From NCBI RefSeq assembly GCF_002699205.1, contig NZ_PABT01000036.1, positions 1 through 47,312 on the forward strand: 47,312 nt of DNA, written 5' to 3'. The position numbers and the translations under genes were made by a program. The notes below the pieces were generated by a model, which saw only the letters and a program-made list of their open reading frames with translations, had not been told where the DNA came from and did not search any database. The stretch is from Allomuricauda sp. GTDB lineage: Bacteria; Bacteroidota; Bacteroidia; Flavobacteriales; Flavobacteriaceae. This document shows positions 8,805 to 17,907 of the stretch, in pieces (within the stretch, counting starts at the first letter, position 1; each line of letters starts with the position of its first letter).

Positions 8805-9647
8805 TCATTTTGTTCTACATAGTTCTTCAGAGTCTTGTAAAATCTTTTTGTGCCTGGATTTTTCAATTCCTACTTGATTTAATAAATCTGGATTATTGTG
8901 TACTTCCTTACAGAGCACGGTTCCAGTTTCGAGTAGCAATGTTTTCTCCCGTTTTGTAATTGTTGTTAACGCTGTGAGTGGATGTAGACCAGATTGGTCA
9001 ATTCTATCTTTAAGACCATTTCCCTTAGGGTAATCCCAACTAGTCATTATTAATCCAGTACATTTACCATATTGTATAGCATCTGTAGTAAAGCGGGTAT
9101 TCGTGTAAACGCCACCTTGATGAATTTTTGTTTGGTGACCTTTTTGACGTTCCCATTGCTTTTCTACATCTAAAAATCTCGAATTGATGTATAATGGAAT
9201 CTTTACATTGCAAAAGCGTCCTTGGTCACTATGGTATTTGCATTCAATCATATAATGCTTATTGTCTTTTTGCGCAATGACATCTACTTCGTGCTTAACA
9301 CAATTGCCTTGCACTATAACTCCAACTTTCGTTTCAAACCCTTCCTGTTCCATTATCTTACCTATTAATTTTTCAAAAGGGAAACCAGAAGGTCCTAATT
9401 CCATAATAGCTTTTTTGAGTTTGTATTTTGAAGCACTTACTCGCGATTTTCGTTTAAGCATCCTAAAGGCCATTTGGTAGATTTTCTTGGTTGATATACC
9501 CTCGTATATAGTAGCTTCAATATGTTCAACTATCTCTTGGATAAGTACTTCACTTGCGTGCGCGCGCCGTAATGAGTTGATGAGTTTTTCACTTTTGAAG
9601 GGCTCTATCTCTCCAGAATGTTTTATTATGTTTATGGAATCGTTCAT
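8805..9647 (-). CDS. ATP-cone / Mrr-like restriction endonuclease fusion
   Basis: This 280-residue protein has two domains. Residues about 5-92 form an ATP-cone (IIKHSGEIEPFKSEKLINSL, a nucleotide-sensing domain best known from ribonucleotide reductases). Residues about 93-215 form a PD-(D/E)XK nuclease domain of the Mrr/HJC type, with candidate catalytic residues Glu120, Asp122, Glu135 and Lys137 (EVD...IECK). The C-terminal 60 residues are basic and helical. No modification methylase lies nearby, so a classical restriction role is unlikely. A nuclease controlled by ATP/dATP fits a cluster dealing with RNA and nucleotide turnover; this is inference. The start ATG is 3 bases after the upstream Usp gene's stop. 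Confidence 0.85.
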   Translation of the reverse strand: MNDSINIIKHSGEIEPFKSEKLINSLRRAHASEVLIQEIVEHIEATIYEGISTKKIYQMAFRMLKRKSRVSASKYKLKKAIMELGPSGFPFEKLIGKIMEQEGFETKVGVIVQGNCVKHEVDVIAQKDNKHYMIECKYHSDQGRFCNVKIPLYINSRFLDVEKQWERQKGHQTKIHQGGVYTNTRFTTDAIQYGKCTGLIMTSWDYPKGNGLKDRIDQSGLHPLTALTTITKREKTLLLETGTVLCKEVHNNPDLLNQVGIEKSRHKKILQDSEELCRTK

Positions 9648-9650
9648 TAT

Positions 9651-10481
9651 CTATATATGTATAGTCATTACAGGTAAGGTGGAATGGTTAGTAACACCTT
9701 CGGCGATACTCTTAGAAAATAGACTTAAAAATCCTGTTTTGCCGTGTGTCACCATCGCTATTAAATCTATGGGATGTTGTTTTATGAACGTATTAATGCC
9801 TGTTTCCACAGAAGGTTCATTATATACAGCCATTGAGTAGTTCTTCAACTCTGGAAAATTTTGCAATGTTTTTTCAATGGGGTCTAAACCAAGATTAATA
9901 TTATTGAAATCTGTCTCGGTATTAATACGTAATAAGTGGATGCGAGCATCACATTTATTCGCAATGGATATTACCTGCTTAAAAGCATCGGTAATGTCCT
10001 CATCGAAATTTGAAACAAATGCAATATTCTTGAATGGAAAGTTGACTTCTTCATCTTTTACAACAATTACGGGTGCATTAGCTTTTCGTACAATTTGCTC
10101 AACATTACTTCCTGTTATTTCCCTAATGACACCTTTGGTTCCACTACTTCCAGTAATGATAAAGTCGTGTTGATAATGACCTGAATGGTCTAAAATATCA
10201 CCTTGACCTGCATCAAATTGTAAAAACGTTCGGCATTTTAGTCCGTTGCGTTCTGCTATTTTTTCTAATTCCCGTAATGCCGCTTTGGTCTTACCTATTT
10301 GCTTTAATGTTTCAGGATATCGCTTTTCCTTTTCTTTGTCCAGCTTTACCCAATCCACAGGGGTTTGCATAAGATGTAAAAAGTGAATTTCGGAATTGTA
10401 TAGCTTTGCCATTTCTATACCTAGTAGTTCAGCTTTGTTGCAGTTCTTTGAAAAATCGGTTGGTACTAATATGTTTCTCAT
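9651..10481 (-). CDS. Universal stress protein, tandem UspA domains
   Basis: This 276-residue cytosolic protein is made of two UspA domains: residues 1-140 (MRNILVPTDFSKNCNKA..., ending in an ATP-loop-like IITGSSGTKGVIREITGSNVEQIVRKANAPVIVV region) and 141-276 (NIAFVSNFDEDITDAF..., ending AMVTHGKTGFLSLFSKSIAEGVTNHSTLPVMTI). The first domain retains a G-rich nucleotide-binding loop and the second is more diverged. Such tandem proteins are common in Bacteroidota and rise under energy or redox stress. It lies between the nuclease and D-lactate dehydrogenase genes in the same run, consistent with a stress regulon. A second, single-domain Usp lies at 19328-19789. Confidence 0.9.
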   Translation of the reverse strand: MRNILVPTDFSKNCNKAELLGIEMAKLYNSEIHFLHLMQTPVDWVKLDKEKEKRYPETLKQIGKTKAALRELEKIAERNGLKCRTFLQFDAGQGDILDHSGHYQHDFIITGSSGTKGVIREITGSNVEQIVRKANAPVIVVKDEEVNFPFKNIAFVSNFDEDITDAFKQVISIANKCDARIHLLRINTETDFNNINLGLDPIEKTLQNFPELKNYSMAVYNEPSVETGINTFIKQHPIDLIAMVTHGKTGFLSLFSKSIAEGVTNHSTLPVMTIHI

Positions 10482-10509
10482 TTTGGATGATTTATAGGTT
10501 CGTATAATT

Positions 10510-11505
10510 TTAGTTCAGTATAATTTCATTTCCAGAAGGTACTTTGTCTTCAAAACAGTCTAAATTGTATATGGTCGTGTCTGCGATATTTTTTAATGCG
10601 GTTTCGGTTAAAAATGCTTGATGACTTGTGATAAGAACATTGTTGAAAGTCATCAATCTTGCAATGACTTCATCTTGCAAAATTGTATCAGAGTGGTCTT
10701 CAAAAAATAGTCCTTCTTCCTCTTCATACACATCCATCCCGAAATACCCAATTTTGCCAGATTTTAATCCTTCTATAACGGCCTTGGTGTCAACTAAACC
10801 ACCTCGACTCGTGTTAATGAGCATAACACCTTTTTTCATTAAGCCTATGTGTTCCGTGTCAATTAGGTGTTGCGTTGATGGGGTCAATGGGACGTGCAGG
10901 CTGATTATATCTGCTTGTTTACAGATAGTAGTACAGTTGGTGTAAATGACGTCATAAGAGTCTATCAGGTTTTTATCCTCAGCGACATCTTGGGCCAATA
11001 TCTTACAGCCCAAACCGTGAAGTATTTTTACGAGAACTGCACCTATTTTTCCTGTCCCTATAACACCTACTGTTTTACCGTTTAGGTCAAACCCTGTAAG
11101 TCCGTTCAGTGAAAAATTTTGTTCCCGAACTCTGTTGTGTGCTCTGATTATTTTTCGGTTAAGTGCTAAGATGAGTGCTAGAGTATGTTCTGCAATAGCA
11201 TATGGTGAGTAGGCTGGTACACGAGCTATTTTTAGTCCTAGTTTGTCAGCTTTTTTAAGGTCAACGTGATTGAATCCTGCTGAACGTAATGCGATATACT
11301 CAATTCCTTGTTGATACAGCTCATCTAAGACATCAGCAGAGGCATCATCGTTAGAGAATAGTGCAATGGCTTTAGAGCCTCTCGCTAATCTTGCTGTTTC
11401 TTTCGTAAGCCTATATTCCAAAAAATATAACTCGTGCTTTCCGTCGTTTGCCTTGATAAGTGAAGGCTTATCGAATTTATGTGTACTAAATATTGTTGTT
11501 CTCAT
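10510..11505 (-). CDS. ldhA: D-lactate dehydrogenase (NAD-dependent 2-hydroxyacid dehydrogenase)
   Basis: This 331-residue cytosolic oxidoreductase of the D-isomer-specific family most resembles fermentative LdhA. It has RSAGFNHVDL near 76-85, the NAD-binding VGVIGTGKIGAVL near 145-157, the catalytic Arg in MLINTSRGGLVD near 230-241, and the catalytic His in ITSHQAFLTETAL near 293-305. A LFFEDHSDTILQDEV stretch just before the His matches the LdhA subgroup from my recollection. It reduces pyruvate to D-lactate and regenerates NAD+, giving the cluster's glycolytic enzymes an outlet that does not need respiration. It follows phosphofructokinase by 11 bases. Confidence 0.9.
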   Translation of the reverse strand: MRTTIFSTHKFDKPSLIKANDGKHELYFLEYRLTKETARLARGSKAIALFSNDDASADVLDELYQQGIEYIALRSAGFNHVDLKKADKLGLKIARVPAYSPYAIAEHTLALILALNRKIIRAHNRVREQNFSLNGLTGFDLNGKTVGVIGTGKIGAVLVKILHGLGCKILAQDVAEDKNLIDSYDVIYTNCTTICKQADIISLHVPLTPSTQHLIDTEHIGLMKKGVMLINTSRGGLVDTKAVIEGLKSGKIGYFGMDVYEEEEGLFFEDHSDTILQDEVIARLMTFNNVLITSHQAFLTETALKNIADTTIYNLDCFEDKVPSGNEIILN

Positions 11506-11516
11506 AATTTAAGATT

Positions 11517-12491
11517 TTATGAACCAAAAAGTTCTAAAAGGTCCTGCAGTTCTTCATCTATATGGTGCTGTTTTACGACACTTTGAAATGAGGTTGTGCA
11601 AATCATATTGTTGTAGAGCCCAACCATTACGTTTTTAGAGCCTCTTAAAAGCACATCTACAGAAGCAGCACCAAGCCTGATTCCCAACATTCTGTCAAAA
11701 GCAGACGGGTTGCCGCCACGTTGCACGTGTCCTAACCTTGTAATTCGCAAATCGGCCTTTGGGTTGACTTCTTTAATTTTAGATGCCACTACGTCTGTAC
11801 CTACTTCATCACCTTCGGATACTATTATTAAGAATGCATCCTCACTATCATAGTTTTTTACTTTTTCTAATAAAAATGTCAAGTCTTGTGTGCTTTCAGG
11901 AATTAGAATTCCATTGGCACCGACAACCAAGCCAGAATGGATACCTATATATCCTGAATCCCTTCCCATAACTTCTACAATGAAGACGCGGTCGTGGGAT
12001 TCGGCTGTATCACGTATTTTATCAATGTTTTCAATGGCAGTATTTACTGCTGAATCAAAACCAAGGGTATAATCTGTTCCTGAAATATCATTGTCTATAG
12101 TGCCAGGAATACCTATAAACGGGATGTCGCATATTTTTGAAAAAACAAGTAAACCTTTAAAAGTACCGTCACCACCAATAGCTATTAGCGCGTCAATATG
12201 GTTGGCCTGTAGTGTCCGTAATGCTTTTTTTCGACCTTCTAGAGTCATAAAACGTTCACTTCGTGCTGTTTTTAGAATAGTGCCGCCTCTGTGTGTTATT
12301 TTTTGTAATTCGTGTGATTTTAATGTAACTAAATCACCGTCTATTAGTCCTTCATATCCTTTTCGAAACCCACTTAATTTGATATTATTTATTTCAGCAG
12401 ATTTTGCGATGGCGTACAACGCAGCATTCATCCCGGGACTGTCGCCACCAGAAGTAAATACGCCAATATGTTTAATTTTATCAGTATTCAT
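11517..12491 (-). CDS. pfkA: ATP-dependent 6-phosphofructokinase
   Basis: This 324-residue cytosolic glycolytic enzyme converts fructose 6-phosphate to fructose 1,6-bisphosphate. It carries the N-terminal TSGGDSPGMNAA, the ATP-site IGGDGTFKG (Gly after the GGD, as in ATP- rather than PPi-dependent enzymes), the catalytic PGTIDNDISGTDYTLGF with the general-base Asp, and VEVMGRDSGYIG. The length matches bacterial PfkA (about 320). It sits 11 bases upstream of ldhA and 7 bases downstream of the dicarboxylate symporter gene. It is probably an accessory copy and a component of the cargo glycolysis together with class I aldolase and GAPDH. Confidence 0.95.
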   Translation of the reverse strand: MNTDKIKHIGVFTSGGDSPGMNAALYAIAKSAEINNIKLSGFRKGYEGLIDGDLVTLKSHELQKITHRGGTILKTARSERFMTLEGRKKALRTLQANHIDALIAIGGDGTFKGLLVFSKICDIPFIGIPGTIDNDISGTDYTLGFDSAVNTAIENIDKIRDTAESHDRVFIVEVMGRDSGYIGIHSGLVVGANGILIPESTQDLTFLLEKVKNYDSEDAFLIIVSEGDEVGTDVVASKIKEVNPKADLRITRLGHVQRGGNPSAFDRMLGIRLGAASVDVLLRGSKNVMVGLYNNMICTTSFQSVVKQHHIDEELQDLLELFGS

Positions 12492-12498
12492 TAATTTA

Positions 12499-13854
12499 TC
12501 ATTCTAAATTTGGTTTATTATCTGTTTTGATATTGGCTAATGACAGTCTTTTTCCATACAAGGTGTTGAATACCATACAAGCCGTAAGGTCGCCCGTAAC
12601 ATTTACTGCTGTTCTAAACATTCCTAAGAGACGTTCCACACCGATGATAATGATGATACCCTCAGCAGGTATACCAACACTTCCTAAAACAGAAGCGAGA
12701 ATCACCACACCACCACCTGGTATGGCTGGGGTGCCAATGGACGCTGCTACAATGGTTACAATGACAACAATGATGTTAAGCAAACTCATTTCTAAGCCAT
12801 AGGCTTGAGCTATAAAAAGGGTTGTTATGGTTTGATAGAGTGCTGTGCCATCCATATTAACGGTTGCACCAATAGGAATAATAAAATTACTGACGGTCTT
12901 ATCTACATTTAATTCTTCCTCTGCTGTTTGAAGCGACAACGGCATTACGGCTGCAGAACTAGTGGTAGAAAAGGCCAATAGTTGGACATCTCTAATCTTT
13001 TTAAGGAATTGAAGCGGGTTAGACTTTCCAAGAAAGGCTACTAAACAAACGTAGAAAATCACAAGTAGTAACAGACCAAGCAGGACCACTCCCGCATAGT
13101 AAGTTAAACCCGATAATGAACTTAAGCCAACACTAGAGGTAAGCTGCGCCATAAGCCCAAATACGGCAATAGGTACTAGAAGCATTGACCATTTTACTAC
13201 CGTCATACAGACTTCCTGTATGGCGCTTAAAAGAAGCTTTACTGGGCGCAGTAAAGAATCCTCAAGCGATAGCACAGCTACACCAATAATGATTGTGAAA
13301 ATCACGATACTTAACATCTCACCGCTTACCATTGATGCCAATGGATTTTCAGGAAGCAAATTTGATATGGCATCGGGTATGTTTTCAAGTCCGAAAGACA
13401 GTTCAGAACCCTCTGAATTCACCACGGATATATCGTTGTGCTCTGATAGCGATTGTTGATGTAAAAAGCGTCCTGGTTTAAAGAGTTGAGATATAATCGT
13501 GCCTATACTTACTGAGACTATAGTGGTACCGAGAAAATAAAGCAGCACGCCACCACCAAGTTTTTTGAGGCTATCTTTATCATTGCTTGCGATACCTGTT
13601 ATGATGGATGCTACAATTAATGGAATCATTATCATCTGTACTAGTTTAAGAAATAGCACTCCTGGAAGTGCAAGCCAATTACCTACCACATCAGCAGTTT
13701 CTTTGGATACCCAGCCATTTTGTGGGCTTAAGAGCAACCCAAAACCAACACCAAGTAACAGGGCGATAATGACTTTGAGCCATAGTCGGTTTTCTACTAG
13801 CTTTACTAAATAATCGTTAAGCGATTTAAGCGATTTTATCTCTGTGTCAAACAT
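12499..13854 (-). CDS. Dicarboxylate/amino acid:cation symporter (DAACS family)
   Basis: This 451-residue inner-membrane transporter of the GltP/DctA (SLC1) type has multiple hydrophobic helices, the serine-rich re-entrant loop AFSTTSSAAVMPLS near 297-310, the substrate/cation motif IGATVNMDGTALYQ near 327-340 and the GTPAIPGGGVVIL hairpin near 375. It imports C4-dicarboxylates, glutamate or aspartate with H+ or Na+. In context it could feed carbon into the adjacent metabolic enzymes, and its Na+ or H+ gradient use fits the nearby NhaA. The specificity cannot be resolved by reading. It is tightly spaced with pfkA (7 bases) and the aldolase gene (9 bases). Confidence 0.92.
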   Translation of the reverse strand: MFDTEIKSLKSLNDYLVKLVENRLWLKVIIALLLGVGFGLLLSPQNGWVSKETADVVGNWLALPGVLFLKLVQMIMIPLIVASIITGIASNDKDSLKKLGGGVLLYFLGTTIVSVSIGTIISQLFKPGRFLHQQSLSEHNDISVVNSEGSELSFGLENIPDAISNLLPENPLASMVSGEMLSIVIFTIIIGVAVLSLEDSLLRPVKLLLSAIQEVCMTVVKWSMLLVPIAVFGLMAQLTSSVGLSSLSGLTYYAGVVLLGLLLLVIFYVCLVAFLGKSNPLQFLKKIRDVQLLAFSTTSSAAVMPLSLQTAEEELNVDKTVSNFIIPIGATVNMDGTALYQTITTLFIAQAYGLEMSLLNIIVVIVTIVAASIGTPAIPGGGVVILASVLGSVGIPAEGIIIIIGVERLLGMFRTAVNVTGDLTACMVFNTLYGKRLSLANIKTDNKPNLE

Positions 13855-13863
13855 TCTTTTTTG

Positions 13864-14925
13864 TTATGCGATGTCAATTTTATCCTCCAGATATACCTGT
13901 TGAACCGATTGTAAAATATTTACACCCTCACCAAAAGGTTTTTGAAATGCTTTCCTACCCATTATCAGCCCAGAACCACCAGCTCTTTTATTGATTACGG
14001 CTGTGGTAATTGCCTCGACCAAATCAGACTCTCCTTTAGAGCCACCTCCGGAACTAATTAATCCTATTCTGCCCATATAACAATTTGCCACTTGTAGCCT
14101 ACATAAATCAATGGGGTGTTTAGTGGTGAGCGTTTCATACATTTCATCATTATATTTACCGAAATCAATATTTTTAAATCCATAATTATTTGTAGGTAAT
14201 TTTTGTTTGATGATATCGGCTTGTATAGTAACACCTATATGGTTAGCCTGACCGGTTACATCGGCAGCTGTGTGATAATCTTCCTTTTCTGTTTTGAATG
14301 CTTCGTTTCGGGTGTAGCACCACAAGATGGTTGCCATTCCCAAGTTATGGGCTTCTTCAAAAGCTTCTGATATTTCTTTAATCTGCCTATTGCTTTCTTT
14401 AGAACCAAAATAGATGGTTGCACCTATACCAATTGCACCCATATTCCAAGCGTCCTTTACCTTGCCAAATAAAGTTTGGTCATATTTATTAGGGTAGGTT
14501 AGCAGTTCATTATGGTTAACCTTTACTATGAAGGGTATTTTGTGGGCGTATTTTCTAGAATATAGACCCAATACACCAAAGGTTGATGCCACACCATTGC
14601 AACCTGCCTCTATGGCCAGTTTTATAATGTTTTCAGGGTCAAAATAATCAGGGTTTTTATAGAATGAAAAAGCAGCACTATGCTCTATACCTTGGTCTAT
14701 AGGCAAAATGCTTAGATAACCTGTATTTGCCAAGTTTCCGTGATTGTATAATTGAGCAAGACTTCTTAGTGCTTGCGGGTGGCGGTTGCTATTGCTAAAT
14801 ATTTCTTCTGTGCTGTTACCATTAGGGGTATATATTTCATCTTTTGTGATTTTTTCACAAACGTGTTCTAGATAAAAAGAAGCTTTATCGCCTAGGTATT
14901 CTTTAATATTTTCATAAGTATCCAT
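13864..14925 (-). CDS. fbaB: Class I fructose-bisphosphate aldolase (FbaB/DhnA type)
   Basis: This 353-residue cytosolic enzyme cleaves fructose 1,6-bisphosphate to triose phosphates through a Lys Schiff base. It matches FbaB/Dhn[16 protein letters not shown] near 67-81, ASTFGVLG, the [10 protein letters not shown] strand carrying a candidate Lys, and the phosphate-binding end [19 protein letters not shown] near 316-334. The length matches bacterial FbaB (about 350). Class I enzymes need no metal, unlike the Zn-dependent class II aldolases common in bacteria, which makes this version attractive in a copper-stress island. That adaptive reading is inference. Confidence 0.93.
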   Translation of the reverse strand: MDTYENIKEYLGDKASFYLEHVCEKITKDEIYTPNGNSTEEIFSNSNRHPQALRSLAQLYNHGNLANTGYLSILPIDQGIEHSAAFSFYKNPDYFDPENIIKLAIEAGCNGVASTFGVLGLYSRKYAHKIPFIVKVNHNELLTYPNKYDQTLFGKVKDAWNMGAIGIGATIYFGSKESNRQIKEISEAFEEAHNLGMATILWCYTRNEAFKTEKEDYHTAADVTGQANHIGVTIQADIIKQKLPTNNYGFKNIDFGKYNDEMYETLTTKHPIDLCRLQVANCYMGRIGLISSGGGSKGESDLVEAITTAVINKRAGGSGLIMGRKAFQKPFGEGVNILQSVQQVYLEDKIDIA

Positions 14926-14953
14926 TTGTTATGATTTTAAGGTTTCATAGAAT

Positions 14954-15565
14954 TTATTTCTTCACGATGAAAAATTTTACAATGTCACTCCATAGCCTAG
15001 TTTCTTTGATGTTTTCGAATCCTGCTTTTTTAAGATTTTCATCTGTTCTTCGGTTAATATTATCACCGATTATATAGAGGGGAATAAAATTGAACCAATC
15101 CATAAGAGTGCCCAACATCTTGTTGCCGCTCCGGACGTGTTCAAGCATAATCAGCTGTCCGTTAGGTTTGAGGACTCTTTTAATTTCTTCTAAACCTTTT
15201 ACAGGGTTTGGTACCGAGCAAAACACACAGCTTGTTAGGATTGTATCAAAGGATTCATCTTTGAAGTCCATATTTTCCACATCCATTTCCAAGAAACTTG
15301 TTCTTGGTAGGTCATCCTTATATTTTGCTTTCGCTTTATCAAGCATTTTTTTACTAAAATCAATAGCAGTTAAATCCATTTCAGTGCTATAATACCGTAG
15401 GTTTTTACCTGTACCCACGCCAACTTCAAGAGTTTTTCCCTTAGCCTGATTAACAAGTTCTTTGCGCCATTTATCAAATCCGCTTGTACCCATAGGTTTT
15501 TCCAAAAGGTCAAAATAGCCGGCAATCCTATCATAGCGTTTTCTTATTTTATTGGTATTATCCAT
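14954..15565 (-). CDS. Class I SAM-dependent methyltransferase
   Basis: This 203-residue cytosolic methyltransferase has the Rossmann motif I LEVGVGTGKNLRYY near 46-59, motif II acidic TAIDFSKKMLDKA, and motif IV-like FDTILTSCVFCSVPNP near 104-119. It belongs to the UbiE/PMT-like group (an RIAGYFDLLEKPMG start and FLEMDVENMDF region). A role in quinone, phospholipid or small-molecule methylation is possible and cannot be decided. It lies between class I aldolase and the archaeal-type GAPDH, 12-28 bases from each, so it is part of the same run. Methylation of a toxic metal or metalloid is another possibility, but no characteristic cysteine set supports that. Confidence 0.85.
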   Translation of the reverse strand: MDNTNKIRKRYDRIAGYFDLLEKPMGTSGFDKWRKELVNQAKGKTLEVGVGTGKNLRYYSTEMDLTAIDFSKKMLDKAKAKYKDDLPRTSFLEMDVENMDFKDESFDTILTSCVFCSVPNPVKGLEEIKRVLKPNGQLIMLEHVRSGNKMLGTLMDWFNFIPLYIIGDNINRRTDENLKKAGFENIKETRLWSDIVKFFIVKK

Positions 15566-15577
15566 TGCTATTTTTTC

Positions 15578-16591
15578 TTAGTTGATTGATAAGCTTTTGT
15601 TTGTTTTTAGAATGGATTTTGAAGCATTTTTTTCTATGCCTGTTAATGCTCTAATGGCATCTATGGTTTCTGGGATTACAATAGCCTGGTTATCGACGAT
15701 GTAGGCATAAAACAGCTCATCGCCCTGTACTTTGAGCATATCTTCCCAAAGGGCTACTTCGTACATATCGCCCCAAGGTCGCCCCATATCTAAAAACATT
15801 TCTTTAATGGTGTTGTTTGAAACCAAACCCTGGTCATAACGAATTAGTTTGATTCGGGTGGAAGTCTTAAACGCTTTTAGCACTTCTTCCTTAGTTGTCT
15901 GTTTTTTTAATTTCACGTTCCAATAGTGCATATGACTTAAGGTTTGGGGTACTTTTACCGCAGAGGTAATTACATTTAATTCTGGGTCGACGCTTTTAGC
16001 ATCTGGCCCTTGATGGCTTGGAATATCCTTTTCAGGCACCATTGTATTCATAATGCCACCTAAATGGCTTTCCCAAGGGTCAGTAGCTCTTCTTAAAAGT
16101 GTTCCCCTTGCATAATCCAACAAGTCAGCTCTTTTTAATGCGGTTAACGTTCTCAGTATGGAAGTTGTATTACAAGAGACTACTCTAGTCGCATCCCGAT
16201 AAAGAGCTGATTCATAATTATTTTCGGCACTAAATGAATGCCCTGTAGTTTCGTGTTTTTCACCACCGTGCAATATAAATTTGATGCGCTGTTCCTTATA
16301 GATTGCCACATTTTGGGCCGCAACCTTTTTAGGTGTGCAATCCACAACAAGGTCTGATTTATTTAAAAGTTCCTGCATATTTCCTTTTACGATAATACCT
16401 TCAGATTTCATTTTATTAGCGGCTTCTTGAGTTGCGGCGTAGATGTCATACTCTTTCCTTACTGCATTTTGAATGCGCCAATCACTTATTATATCACATA
16501 CTCCTATGAGTTTCATATCATCTTGTAGGTTGATGGCATCTGCCACTCTCTTTCCGATAACTCCATATCCTATTACTGCTATATTTTTCAT
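15578..16591 (-). CDS. Type II (archaeal-type) glyceraldehyde-3-phosphate dehydrogenase
   Basis: This 337-residue cytosolic enzyme is not the usual bacterial GapA. It follows the archaeal class II layout: NAD(P)-binding VIGYGVIGKRVADAI at the N-terminus, VVDCTPKKV near 82-90, the catalytic Cys140 in VVSCNTTSILRTL, and a following RRATDPWESHLGGIMNT region. It oxidises glyceraldehyde 3-phosphate with phosphate to 1,3-bisphosphoglycerate. Archaeal-type GAPDH in a Bacteroidota metal island points to horizontal acquisition. Standard GAPDH is a known copper-sensitive enzyme; a divergent isoenzyme could sustain flux, though this one also keeps an active-site Cys. It is followed by the methyltransferase gene after 12 bases. 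Confidence 0.93.
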   Translation of the reverse strand: MKNIAVIGYGVIGKRVADAINLQDDMKLIGVCDIISDWRIQNAVRKEYDIYAATQEAANKMKSEGIIVKGNMQELLNKSDLVVDCTPKKVAAQNVAIYKEQRIKFILHGGEKHETTGHSFSAENNYESALYRDATRVVSCNTTSILRTLTALKRADLLDYARGTLLRRATDPWESHLGGIMNTMVPEKDIPSHQGPDAKSVDPELNVITSAVKVPQTLSHMHYWNVKLKKQTTKEEVLKAFKTSTRIKLIRYDQGLVSNNTIKEMFLDMGRPWGDMYEVALWEDMLKVQGDELFYAYIVDNQAIVIPETIDAIRALTGIEKNASKSILKTNKSLSIN

Positions 16592-16593
16592 TT

Positions 16594-17907
16594 TTATATT
16601 ATTTTAGGTGTTTTATTTTTTATTAATATGATGGAACCGATAATGCCCGCAATTAGTGAAGAAAATAAAATGCTGACTTTAGCGGTATATATAAATTTCT
16701 CATTGGCAAAAGCCAATTCGTTTATAAAAAGTGACATTGTAAACCCAATACCTGCTAAAAAGGCAATTCCGTATATATGATACCAAGTGATGTTCTTAGG
16801 AAGTTTCGCTAATTTTAGAATGACCAAAATTCTTGAAAATAAGACCACACCAATGAACTTTCCGAATATGAGACCAAAACCTATTCCTAAACTTACAGGG
16901 TGAGTAAGTACTTCTAAAACTTTGCCGTGAAGATGGATACCTGCATTAGCAAAAGCGAATAAGGGCAATACGATAAAATTCACAAATGGATTTAAGGCAT
17001 TTTCGAGCTTTTGAAGTGGTGTTTCGGCTTCAGAACTTGTAACTTTAATTTCTTCGAGTATTTCTAATTGAGAATGAGAAATCAGCGACCCTTTTACGGG
17101 CTTTTCTTGTTTGAACTTTTTGTGTAATGCAGCAAGGCGTTGCGAAAATGTAGCCTCGTTTATTTTTACACGACCTGGTATGGCTAGGGCTGTTAGTATT
17201 CCAGCAATGGTAGGGTGTACTCCTGAGAAGAAGAAAGCTAGCCAAACACCGCCAATACCTATGATGGCGTAGAACCAAGTTTTTCTAACACCTGCATAAT
17301 TTCCAATAATTAATAATCCAAAGAAAAGAAAAGCGTGAAACAAATCCATTGTAGAGATGCCAGAAGTGTAAAAAAGTGCAATTACCAACACGCCTCCCAA
17401 ATCGTCCACCACGGCAAGTGTTACTAGGAATACACGTAATGCAATGGGTAAGCGTTTTCCGAAAAGTGCTAGTACGCCCAAAGAGAAAGCAATATCGGTA
17501 GCCATAGGTATTCCCCAACCCTGTGATGCTTCGCCACTAGGATTTAAGATAAAATATATAAGAGCTGGAAACACCATTCCTCCTATAGCGGCACCAATGG
17601 GCAATATAGCATTTTGAGGTGTTGATAGTTTACCGCCTAATATTTCTCTTTTTAATTCTAAGCCTACTTGAAGAAAGAACAAAGCCATTAATCCGTCGTT
17701 AATCCAAAGTAGTAATGGCTCGGTCAATTGCAAATCGCCAATACTAAATGAAATAGTGGTGTTTAGAATGTTTTGATAGATGCTCTGCCAAGGTGAATTT
17801 GCCCAAAGCATAGCTATTATTACTGCTATTAATAGTACAATACCTGTGTTACTAAATACTTTATTAGTTATATTCCAGACGCTATTATGTACAGTTCCTT
17901 TAATCAT
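16594..17907 (-). CDS. nhaA: Na+/H+ antiporter NhaA
   Basis: This 437-residue inner-membrane antiporter exchanges internal Na+ for external H+. The diagnostic segments are MATDIAFSLGVLALFGKRLP near 137-156, the paired catalytic aspartates in LAVVDDLGGVLVIALFY near 165-181, and AGIGFTMSLFINELAF near the C-terminus. It is somewhat longer than the E. coli protein (388), with a charged insert near 270-300. Its start overlaps the NADH dehydrogenase stop by 8 bases, so the two are coupled. The pair makes sense if the host normally extrudes Na+ with the Na+-pumping NADH:quinone reductase: a non-pumping dehydrogenase then needs a separate Na+ exporter. That link is inference. Confidence 0.96.
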   Translation of the reverse strand: MIKGTVHNSVWNITNKVFSNTGIVLLIAVIIAMLWANSPWQSIYQNILNTTISFSIGDLQLTEPLLLWINDGLMALFFLQVGLELKREILGGKLSTPQNAILPIGAAIGGMVFPALIYFILNPSGEASQGWGIPMATDIAFSLGVLALFGKRLPIALRVFLVTLAVVDDLGGVLVIALFYTSGISTMDLFHAFLFFGLLIIGNYAGVRKTWFYAIIGIGGVWLAFFFSGVHPTIAGILTALAIPGRVKINEATFSQRLAALHKKFKQEKPVKGSLISHSQLEILEEIKVTSSEAETPLQKLENALNPFVNFIVLPLFAFANAGIHLHGKVLEVLTHPVSLGIGFGLIFGKFIGVVLFSRILVILKLAKLPKNITWYHIYGIAFLAGIGFTMSLFINELAFANEKFIYTAKVSILFSSLIAGIIGSIILIKNKTPKII

